Assembly: GCF_003933235.1 (NCBI RefSeq)
Contig: NZ_RWJI01000001.1
Location: 688,001 to 752,000, forward strand
Reading direction: 5' to 3'
Length of the DNA: 64,000 bases
Source of the DNA: Sphingorhabdus wooponensis
Lineage (GTDB): Bacteria; Pseudomonadota; Alphaproteobacteria; Sphingomonadales; Sphingomonadaceae
Shown: piece by piece, positions 58,075 to 64,000 of the stretch
Numbering within the stretch: position 1 is the stretch's first letter
Layout: each line of letters opens with the position of its first letter
Notes under the pieces: model-generated
Told to the model about the DNA's origin: nothing
Databases searched by the model: none
What the model saw: only the letters and a program-made list of their open reading frames with translations
Translations under genes and position numbers: made by a program

Positions 58075-58809
58075 ATGAGCAGACAAGAATTGACAAACCG
58101 GGGCGCTGGAGTTGCGAAATGGTCGTTTCCGCCCGTCCATCCTGAGGGCCGCAAGTTCGGACTTATCGCCGCGGGGATAACCCTGTTTTTCGCCTTTATG
58201 GCATGGGAAACGCTAGCTTGGCCAATGGCAGCAGTTACCGTTTGGACACTGGCCTTTTTTCGCGATCCTGCGCGCACAACGCCAATCGACGAGCGGTTTA
58301 TTGTTGCGCCAGCCGATGGGCTTGTCACGTTAATTGAACAAGTCCTTCCGCCAATAGAATTGCGCGGATCCGATGGTTTAGGTGACCAGCCCATGACCCG
58401 CGTATCGATTTTCATGAGCGTGTTTGATGTGCACATCAACCGGACGCCCATTCGCGGGACTATTAAGCGCGTGGTCTATATCGCGGGTAAATTCCTCAAT
58501 GCTGACCTTGATAAGGCCAGCGAAGAAAATGAACGCCAACATTTCCTCGTGGAACGCAGCGATGGCGTGCGCATCGGCTTTACGCAAATCGCTGGCTTGG
58601 TCGCCCGCCGCATCGTAGCTTTTGTGAAAGAAGGCGACAGCGTTGCCAATGGGCAGCGGGTTGGCTTGATCCGTTTTGGTAGCCGGGTTGATGTGTATTT
58701 GCCGCATGGAACGGCGTCACGCGTCATCAAGGGGCAGCGTTGCGTTGCCGGAGAGACTGTTCTCGCCGAACTTGGTGTTGACCAGGATCTAATCGCCGTC
58801 GCACATTGA
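58075..58809 (+). CDS. psd: Phosphatidylserine decarboxylase
   Basis: A 244-residue pyruvoyl-dependent decarboxylase making phosphatidylethanolamine. An N-terminal membrane helix ([20 protein letters not shown]) precedes [30 protein letters not shown] and the autocleavage site in [11 protein letters not shown], where Ser203 becomes the pyruvoyl group. This short form matches alphaproteobacterial psd. The stop overlaps the pssA start (TGATG), giving the two PE-synthesis steps in order of use reversed. Confidence 0.95.
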   Translation: MSRQELTNRGAGVAKWSFPPVHPEGRKFGLIAAGITLFFAFMAWETLAWPMAAVTVWTLAFFRDPARTTPIDERFIVAPADGLVTLIEQVLPPIELRGSDGLGDQPMTRVSIFMSVFDVHINRTPIRGTIKRVVYIAGKFLNADLDKASEENERQHFLVERSDGVRIGFTQIAGLVARRIVAFVKEGDSVANGQRVGLIRFGSRVDVYLPHGTASRVIKGQRCVAGETVLAELGVDQDLIAVAH

Positions 58810-59576
58810 TGGACGCGCAACCCTCCCGACCAGGAATTTCCTTGCGCGCACTCGCGCCGAACGCGGTCACTGCGCTTGCGTTGTGTACGGGATTGTCCGG
58901 CGCGTGGTTTGCTATGCAAGGGCGTTGGGAAAATGCCGTTGCCGCAATCGTGATTGCTGGCGTGCTCGACGCCATGGATGGCCGGATCGCGCGGATGCTG
59001 AAGGGAGAAAGCCGTTTCGGTGCGGAGCTGGATTCGCTTTCTGATGTGATTGCTTTCGGGGCCACGCCTGCATTAATCATATATATGTGGGTTATGCAGG
59101 ATATGCCGCGGTTTGGCTGGACCATATCTGTATTCTTTGTGCTCTGTGCAGCATTGCGTTTGGCAAGGTTCAACGCACAGATTGATACCGAAAACCAACC
59201 GCATAAGTCCGCTGGTTTCAACACGGGCGTTCCATCGCCACCGGGCGCGGCGTTGGCTTTGTTGCCCATGATGATCTGGTTTGAAACTGGCGCAGATTGG
59301 GTGCGTGACTATCGCTTTCTTGCGCCATGGCTCTTGCTGTGCGCTCTGTTGATGATTTCCAACGTCGCAACCTATAGCTGGTCTTCGATCAAGGTGCGAC
59401 GCAGCCTACGGTTCATGGCACTGGCGGTCTTGGGCCTGTTTACTGCAACCTTGGTCGCCGCGCCGTGGGTTGCACTCATCGGTGTAGGCGTCATTTACGT
59501 CGCCCTGCTGCCATTGAGCATTATGAGCTACGCCCGCGTTAAGAATGCGCGACGGAACTTCGCCGAAGCCACTTGA
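58809..59576 (+). CDS. pssA: CDP-diacylglycerol-serine O-phosphatidyltransferase
   Basis: A 255-residue integral membrane CDP-alcohol phosphatidyltransferase producing phosphatidylserine. The signature with spacing D-G-x2-A-R-x8-G-x3-D-x3-D is seen in DGRIARMLKGESRFGAELDS followed by LSD. Around six to eight hydrophobic helices (AVAAIVIAGVLDA, FLAPWLLLCALLMISNVAT, FMALAVLGLFTATLVAAPW). The ATG at 58809 overlaps the psd stop; the pair makes phosphatidylethanolamine. This is the type II enzyme found outside the E. coli type I group. Confidence 0.95.
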   Translation: MDAQPSRPGISLRALAPNAVTALALCTGLSGAWFAMQGRWENAVAAIVIAGVLDAMDGRIARMLKGESRFGAELDSLSDVIAFGATPALIIYMWVMQDMPRFGWTISVFFVLCAALRLARFNAQIDTENQPHKSAGFNTGVPSPPGAALALLPMMIWFETGADWVRDYRFLAPWLLLCALLMISNVATYSWSSIKVRRSLRFMALAVLGLFTATLVAAPWVALIGVGVIYVALLPLSIMSYARVKNARRNFAEAT

Positions 59577-59597
59577 CCGCCGCCCCTTAGTGGCTAT

Positions 59598-59612
59598 GTT
59601 CTAGTTACGTTC
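59598..59612 (+). promoter_or_regulatory. LexA-type operator upstream of rmuC
   Basis: GTTC TAGTTAC GTTC, an exact GTTC-N7-GTTC direct repeat, ends 18 bases before the rmuC TTG start and lies in the 54-base gap after pssA. It has the same form as the operator at recA. The location would let LexA block transcription or elongation into rmuC. Confidence 0.75.
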
Positions 59613-59630
59613 TATTGTGGGAGGTATCCG

Positions 59631-60971
59631 TTGGAGCCGTTGGTCGTCATTCTTGTGGTGGTTTTTGCCTTATTAGGCGGGCTGTTGCTTGGCTGGTTCG
59701 CTGGTAGTCGCGCTGGCAAAGCAGGGCAGGAAACGACCACGCAGTTACGGGCAATGCTGGATCAGGTGGTGCACGAACGGGATAGTGCAAAGGATCGATT
59801 GGCGCGGCTAGAAACGAGCTTGGAGGAACGGGAACGGAGCTTTGAAGAGCAGATCGCGGCGCTTGGTGATGCCAAGGAAAATCTGTCCGCACAATTTGGT
59901 GAGATTGGGCAGAAATTATTGGGTGAGGCGCAGGCGGCATTCCTGCAACGCGCCGATGAACGCTTCCATCAGGCTGGCGAGAAGAATGAGGAAAGGCTGA
60001 AGCAATTGCTTGGCCCCGTGGGCGAGAAGCTGAAGGCGTATGAAGAGCAAGTCGGCAAGATCGAGAAGGATCGGACCGAGGCTTATGGCGATCTGAAGGG
60101 CCTTATCGGCGAAATGCGGCTTGGTCAGGAACGTGTCTCGAGCGTAGCTTCTGGGCTGATGAACTCCTTACGCAATGCGCCTAAGGCGCGTGGGCGTTGG
60201 GGTGAGCAACAGTTGAAGAATGTGCTCGAAAGCTGCGGTCTGTCTGAACATGTCGATTTTGATCTCGAAACCAGCATAGATGCTGGCGATGGTTTACGGT
60301 TGCGGCCCGACGCGGTCATCCATGTCCCCGGCGGCAGGACGCTGGTGATCGACGCGAAAGTATCCTTGAATGACTATCAGGACGCATTTGATTCGGTGGA
60401 CGATGATGTGCGTGCCGTTGCCATGGCGCGCCATACGCAATCGATGAAAAACCATATCGATGGCTTGTCGCGCAAGGCCTATTGGGATCAATTTTCCGAT
60501 GCGCCTGATTATGTCATTATGTTTGTTCCCGGTGAACATTTCCTTGCGGCTGCGCTGGAACATGAACCGCAATTGTGGGACTTTGCCTTTGATAAAAAGG
60601 TGCTGTTGGCGACACCAACAAACCTAGTCGCAATCGCGCGCACTGTCGCGAGCGTCTGGCGGCAAGAGGGGCTGGCGCGTGAAGCCAAGCAAATAGGTGC
60701 GCTTGGTAAGGAAATGTATGACCGCATTGCAGTTGCCGCACAGCATTTGAAATCGGTTGGCAGTGGGCTGTCCTCGGCGGTGAATAACTACAATAAATTC
60801 GTCGGTAGCTTCGAACGCAATGTCATTTCGACAGGACGGAAATTCGCCGATCTAAACATCGAAACCGGCAAACGAGAATTGGAAGAGGTGCCTTTGGTTG
60901 AGGCTTTGCCGCGCTATGGCGAAGGGGAAACGTCGCCATCGATTGAGGATCAGCGTGACGTCGACATCTAA
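59631..60971 (+). CDS. rmuC: DNA recombination protein RmuC
   Basis: A 446-residue RmuC. An N-terminal membrane helix (VVILVVVFALLGGLLLGWFA) and a coiled coil (about residues 40-150, ERDSAKDRLARLETSLEERE) precede a restriction-endonuclease-like core (RGRWGEQQLKNVLESCGLSE, VIDAKVSLNDYQDAFDS, VIMFVPGEHFLAAALEHEP). RmuC limits rearrangements at inverted repeats in E. coli. The TTG start at 59631 has GGGAGG six bases ahead. The upstream LexA-type site suggests SOS control. Confidence 0.94.
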   Translation: MEPLVVILVVVFALLGGLLLGWFAGSRAGKAGQETTTQLRAMLDQVVHERDSAKDRLARLETSLEERERSFEEQIAALGDAKENLSAQFGEIGQKLLGEAQAAFLQRADERFHQAGEKNEERLKQLLGPVGEKLKAYEEQVGKIEKDRTEAYGDLKGLIGEMRLGQERVSSVASGLMNSLRNAPKARGRWGEQQLKNVLESCGLSEHVDFDLETSIDAGDGLRLRPDAVIHVPGGRTLVIDAKVSLNDYQDAFDSVDDDVRAVAMARHTQSMKNHIDGLSRKAYWDQFSDAPDYVIMFVPGEHFLAAALEHEPQLWDFAFDKKVLLATPTNLVAIARTVASVWRQEGLAREAKQIGALGKEMYDRIAVAAQHLKSVGSGLSSAVNNYNKFVGSFERNVISTGRKFADLNIETGKRELEEVPLVEALPRYGEGETSPSIEDQRDVDI

Positions 60972-60983
60972 TACCGCGCCGCG

Positions 60984-61790
60984 TTAGGCATGCCGAAACT
61001 GGTTCAGAACTTCATAGGCCATAACCGCGGTCGCGACAGCCGCGTTTAAGCTGTCCGCTTTGCCACGCATGGGCATTTTGACGCGCAGGTCGCATTCGGC
61101 TTCATAATCGTCCGGTAATCCCTGCGCCTCATTACCCGTCAGGATGAAGCATGGTGCGCTGTAGCGGGCCGCTTGATAGTCGGTGTCAGTTTGCAAACTA
61201 GTGCCGACCAATTGGCCTTCGCCAGCCCGCAACCAAGCCGTGAATTCTTCCCACCGGCATTGCACGACCTTTTGCGTGAATATGGCCCCCATGCTGGCGC
61301 GTACGGACTCAACCGAAAATGGGTCGGTACAATCATCAATCAGGATCAGCCCGCCAGCGCCCACCGCATCGCCGGTGCGCAACATCGTGCCAAGATTGCC
61401 GGGATCACGCATAGACTGCGCCACAAGCCAGATCGGGGCGGTGCTACGGTCAATGTCTACCAAAGCGGTTCCATGGTCCCGATAGACGCCAACCACCGCT
61501 TGGGCGTTGTCCTTGCCCGACAGTTTCGCCATAATATCGGCGCTGGTTTCTATAACATCGCCATTATTAGCTAGAACTTCAGCCTCTAAAGTCACTTCAA
61601 GATCGTGTACGGGGCGATCTTTAACGCGAAACAGCATTTCAGGAAGAAATCCCGCCTCGCGCGCTTCGGTCATAATGCGCAGCCCTTCGGCAAGGAATAG
61701 CCCGGCACGTTTGCGGAACTTTTTTTCACGAAGCCCCCGTATTTCCTTTAATAGCGGATTAGAAAATCCGGTAATTTCACGGCGCATCAA
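60984..61790 (-). CDS. TrmH/SpoU-family RNA 2'-O-methyltransferase
   Basis: A 268-residue SPOUT enzyme with an N-terminal substrate-binding domain (IRGLREKKFRKRAGLFLAEG) and the knotted SAM domain: QSMRDPGNLGTMLRTGDAVG, LILIDDCTDPFSVESVRASM, FILTGNEAQGLPDDYE and VKMPMRGKADSLNAAVATAV. It methylates ribose 2'-OH in rRNA or tRNA; the exact site is unknown. It overlaps ptsH by four bases at the end of the PTS block. Confidence 0.92.
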   Translation of the reverse strand: MMRREITGFSNPLLKEIRGLREKKFRKRAGLFLAEGLRIMTEAREAGFLPEMLFRVKDRPVHDLEVTLEAEVLANNGDVIETSADIMAKLSGKDNAQAVVGVYRDHGTALVDIDRSTAPIWLVAQSMRDPGNLGTMLRTGDAVGAGGLILIDDCTDPFSVESVRASMGAIFTQKVVQCRWEEFTAWLRAGEGQLVGTSLQTDTDYQAARYSAPCFILTGNEAQGLPDDYEAECDLRVKMPMRGKADSLNAAVATAVMAYEVLNQFRHA

Positions 61791-62065
61791 TCTTCGCCAA
61801 AACCGTCGACAACTAACCCGACCAGCTTTTCAATGGCGAGTTCGGCCTGTTCACCTTCGACATGAATGATGATTTCGCTACCCTTGGCTGCGCCCAGCAT
61901 CATTAAACCCATGATGGATGTGCCAGTGACCGATTGACCATCCTTCTCCACCTCAACGCTGATCCCTTCGGGTAAGCGGGATACGAAGGTCACAAATTTG
62001 GCGCTGGCACGGGCGTGGAGGCCCTTTATATTAACGATTGTGACGGTGCGGCTAATCCGTGTCAT
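61787..62065 (-). CDS. ptsH: HPr phosphocarrier protein
   Basis: A 92-residue HPr. The phosphorylatable histidine is His17 in VNIKGLHARASAKFV, and the regulatory serine is Ser50 in TGTSIMGLMMLGAAKG, the site used by HPr kinase, whose gene lies three genes upstream. No permease components (EIIB, EIIC) or enzyme I are in the window, suggesting a regulatory PTS, as in many alphaproteobacteria. Overlaps the EIIA gene by four bases. Confidence 0.96.
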   Translation of the reverse strand: MTRISRTVTIVNIKGLHARASAKFVTFVSRLPEGISVEVEKDGQSVTGTSIMGLMMLGAAKGSEIIIHVEGEQAELAIEKLVGLVVDGFGED

Positions 62066-62466
62066 CGGGAAGCTTCAAGCACTTCAGAAGCGACGCTGAT
62101 ATATTTGCGTCCCGCTTCGCGCGCGGCGGCCACTGCCTCTTTTACGTCTAAGTTTTTGCGCGCACTATCCAGACGGATAAGCATGGGCAGATTTACACCT
62201 GCGATCACTTCAACACGTCCACTATCCAGCAAGGAAATGGAGAGGTTTGAGGGCGTGCCGCCGAACAGATCAGACAGGATGATGACGCCTTTGCCGGTAT
62301 CGACCTTTTTAATCGCAGCCGCAATTTCATTGCGCCGCGCTTCCATATCATCATGCGGGCCGATACATATGGTCGCGACGTCCTTTTGCGGCCCCACAAC
62401 ATGTTCAAGCGCGATAAGAAACTCGTTCGCCAGTTTCCCATGGGTGACTAAAATCAAACCGATCAT
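62062..62466 (-). CDS. PTS EIIA, mannose-family (regulatory)
   Basis: A 134-residue EIIA of the Man family: IGLILVTHGKLANEFL with the phosphorylatable His9, and GVIILSDLFGGTPSNLSI. Standing alone without EIIB/C/D, it resembles the EIIA(Man)-like proteins that sit beside hprK and ptsH in alphaproteobacteria and take phosphate from HPr for regulation rather than sugar import. Overlaps rapZ by four bases. Confidence 0.92.
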   Translation of the reverse strand: MIGLILVTHGKLANEFLIALEHVVGPQKDVATICIGPHDDMEARRNEIAAAIKKVDTGKGVIILSDLFGGTPSNLSISLLDSGRVEVIAGVNLPMLIRLDSARKNLDVKEAVAAAREAGRKYISVASEVLEASR

Positions 62467-63428
62467 GTGATGTTGCTGCCTTGTCGCGACGTTAATCTTT
62501 CTGCGCCGTTAGCAGGCTCTTCCAGCGCGTCAATTGGTCTTGATGTTAGATCGCGATGCGCCACCGTTAAAGCAAAGCCATCTTCACGCAACCATTTGCC
62601 GAAAGTTTCGGTTACATGCACCGACCGATGCCGCCCCCCCGTACACCCAAAGGCGATATTGATATAAGCCTTCCCCTGCGCGTCATAGAGCGGCAGCAAG
62701 AATCCCAGCAGGTCGCGGATTTTCTGTAGGGCTTCATCATATTTCGGATCGGCAGCAACATAATCGGCAACTGCCGAATCCAACCCCGTCATAGGCCGCA
62801 AATCGATATCCCAATGTGGATTCCGCAAAAAACGCAAGTCGAACACCAGGTCGGCATTGTGCGGCACGCCGCGCGAAAAACCAAAACTTGAAACCGTTAT
62901 ATTGGCGTGTGGAGAGGTATCGCTGCTGAACCGTTCGCGGATGACGACTTGCAAATCATGCGCCGACAGCTTGCTGGTATCAATCACGGCCTCCGCCCAT
63001 TGGCGAAATGGCATCATCATTGACCGGTCCATGGCGATGCCATCCATCGCAGGCCGGTCTTGGGCCATGGGATGACGACGACGTGTTTCCGCGTAGCGAC
63101 GTTCAATCTCGGCGCCCGCGCAATCCAAAAACAGTGTCATTATTTCAAGGTCGGGTTGCGCCTGGAGTTTCCTTATTTGCCGGATCAGCATCTCGGCATC
63201 AAAACCGCGCGTTCTGCTGTCAAAGCCAAGCGCCAACGGAATATTGGGCCCACTTTCACCGCCCGACGCAGGAATTTTAAGTAACTGGCCTGCCAGTTTG
63301 ATCGGAAAATTGTCGACCGTTTCCCAGCCGAGGTCTTCCAGTGTTTTCAGCGCGGTTGTCTTCCCAGCTCCGGACACACCGGTAATCAAGAGGATTTTCT
63401 GGGATTCGGACGCTGAGCTCTGGGTCAC
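62463..63428 (-). CDS. rapZ: RapZ-family nucleotide-binding adapter
   Basis: A 321-residue RapZ/YvcJ protein. P-loop GVSGAGKT lies at residues 17-24 with TLEDLGWETVDNFPIKLAG following; the C-terminal ligand-sensing half is NIAFGCTGGRHRSVHVTETF, which binds glucosamine 6-phosphate in E. coli RapZ. Classical role: guiding RNase E to glmZ sRNA; in alphaproteobacteria function is less clear. Lies in the hprK-rapZ-EIIA-ptsH unit with four-base overlaps. Confidence 0.93.
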   Translation of the reverse strand: MTQSSASESQKILLITGVSGAGKTTALKTLEDLGWETVDNFPIKLAGQLLKIPASGGESGPNIPLALGFDSRTRGFDAEMLIRQIRKLQAQPDLEIMTLFLDCAGAEIERRYAETRRRHPMAQDRPAMDGIAMDRSMMMPFRQWAEAVIDTSKLSAHDLQVVIRERFSSDTSPHANITVSSFGFSRGVPHNADLVFDLRFLRNPHWDIDLRPMTGLDSAVADYVAADPKYDEALQKIRDLLGFLLPLYDAQGKAYINIAFGCTGGRHRSVHVTETFGKWLREDGFALTVAHRDLTSRPIDALEEPANGAERLTSRQGSNIT

Positions 63429-63898
63429 TTCATTATGCTTTCACTGGACGCGGCGACCAAGTTTGCCACCGGGTGCAACCCAGCGTCAATGACGCACTGG
63501 AGCGCCCATTCGACCTTTAATGCACTGCTTGCCTGGAATGAGTCCAACTTGAACATCGGTACCGAAAAGCCCGCTATGTTTATGCGTTGATGCTCCGGCG
63601 GCATGCGGTCCACGTTCTGAGACAATTGCACTATGAGACGTAGCGGCGCGGAAGAGATGAAGTCAACCTGGCATATCCCGATGCCGCGCACTTCTATTTT
63701 TCCAGCGATATGCTGAACGCAAGACAATAGCGGCAAACCATTGTTGTTTTCAATTCGCAATGCATCATCGCAAATCAGCTTTGCACCGCGGTCAATTAAC
63801 TGTAGCGTCAAGTCTGATTTTCCGCTGCCAGACGGCCCAAGCAAAAGCACCCCGTTCTCGCCAATGGCAACAGCGCTGCCATGTATTATGTTTTCCAT
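63425..63898 (-). CDS. hprK: HPr kinase/phosphorylase (short alphaproteobacterial form)
   Basis: A 157-residue HprK, lacking the N-terminal domain of the Firmicutes enzyme. The P-loop GPSGSGKSDL starts at residue 21 and GAKLICDDALRIE follows; IEVRGIGICQVDF is the C-terminal HprK signature. It phosphorylates or dephosphorylates HPr at serine. The ATG at 63898 overlaps the stop (TAATG) of the upstream histidine kinase; a longer frame to 63943 lies in that gene. Confidence 0.93.
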   Translation of the reverse strand: MENIIHGSAVAIGENGVLLLGPSGSGKSDLTLQLIDRGAKLICDDALRIENNNGLPLLSCVQHIAGKIEVRGIGICQVDFISSAPLRLIVQLSQNVDRMPPEHQRINIAGFSVPMFKLDSFQASSALKVEWALQCVIDAGLHPVANLVAASSESIMK

Positions 63899-64000
63899 TA
63901 GCGTGTTGCCGCAGCAGCACAGGGCAGGGCGATTTCGAAGCATGCGCCACCTTTGCCATCGACACGGTCACGCACAACAATGCGCCCATGATGTCCCTCG
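63898..64000 (-). CDS. Sensor histidine kinase, C-terminal end (5' end outside window)
   Basis: The last 33 residues of a reading frame ending in TAA at 63898: GRIVVRDRVDGKGGACFEIA followed by LPCAAAATR. The GG-ACFEIALP segment is the terminal strand of a HATPase domain. Its location before hprK matches the ChvG/BatS-type kinase that precedes hprK in many alphaproteobacteria, so a chvG homologue is likely, though the visible part is too short to prove it. Confidence 0.65.
   Translation of the reverse strand, partial: EGHHGRIVVRDRVDGKGGACFEIALPCAAAATR

Noticed and set aside
1-64000. CRISPR array, prophage, insertion sequence or integrated island
   Set aside because: No direct repeat arrays, transposase or integrase reading frames, or stretches of foreign gene content were seen; the tRNA-Lys and tmRNA loci have no adjacent integrase or repeated 3' ends.

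Overview
The window is an ordinary-looking stretch of an alphaproteobacterial chromosome, most probably from the Sphingomonadales (a Sphingorhabdus/Sphingopyxis-type organism). The inference rests on a circularly permuted two-piece tmRNA gene, a CckA hybrid kinase, an HdaA-type DnaA regulator, GTTC-N7-GTTC LexA operators, the ChvG/HprK/RapZ/EIIA/HPr block, and gene orders such as rpiB-glyA-nrdR and lptD-surA-pdxA-rsmA. Coding density is very high; apart from the tmRNA locus no gap exceeds about 200 bases. No insertion sequence, prophage, CRISPR array or integration site was seen.

Layout. 1-8.7 kb: a tightly coupled plus-strand acyl-CoA catabolic operon with four acyl-CoA dehydrogenases (the first cut by the window edge), a CaiB-type CoA-transferase, a thiolase, a hot-dog (HTD2-type) hydratase and an enoyl-CoA hydratase/isomerase. 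It is followed by a minus-strand tRNA-Lys(UUU). 8.8-14.8 kb: minus strand, with folK, aguB, an exported methyltransferase, aguA and an exported M28 peptidase, then rpsD with its terminator. 14.9-18.9 kb: chorismate mutase (plus), then the minus-strand operon rpiB-glyA-zinc-ribbon protein-nrdR-trmJ. 19-22.6 kb: an alpha/beta hydrolase diverges from two tandem cysteine desulfurases and a [2Fe-2S] ferredoxin; the permuted tmRNA gene follows.

22.6-31.7 kb: minus-strand arginine succinyltransferase genes (astB, astA and an M20 hydrolase that may act as the missing desuccinylase), then rsmA, pdxA, surA and lptD. 31.9-42.2 kb: pepA-holC-ndk, purM-purN (PurN fused to a YjbR-like domain), a DUF2066 lipid/envelope-type protein with hdaA, rnd diverging from aspS, and ppk2. 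42.1-50.5 kb: greB with a striking folded leader, a lytic transglycosylase, dapA-smpB-DUF2062, cckA and recA with a LexA box. 50.7-64 kb: a ureohydrolase, a GST, alaS, a Kef-type antiporter, icd, psd-pssA, LexA-boxed rmuC, an RNA 2'-O-methyltransferase and the ptsH-EIIA-rapZ-hprK-histidine kinase block, which runs off the right edge.

Functional threads. Three separate arginine/agmatine-related sets occur (aguA/aguB, astA/astB, and a ureohydrolase). Trans-translation is complete (tmRNA and smpB). SOS control is visible at recA and, by sequence, at rmuC. Outer-membrane assembly (surA, lptD) and phosphatidylethanolamine synthesis (pssA, psd) are represented. The least explained parts are the acyl-CoA operon, whose substrate is unknown and whose dehydrogenases differ at the catalytic-base position, and the greB leader, which folds over its own ribosome-binding site.
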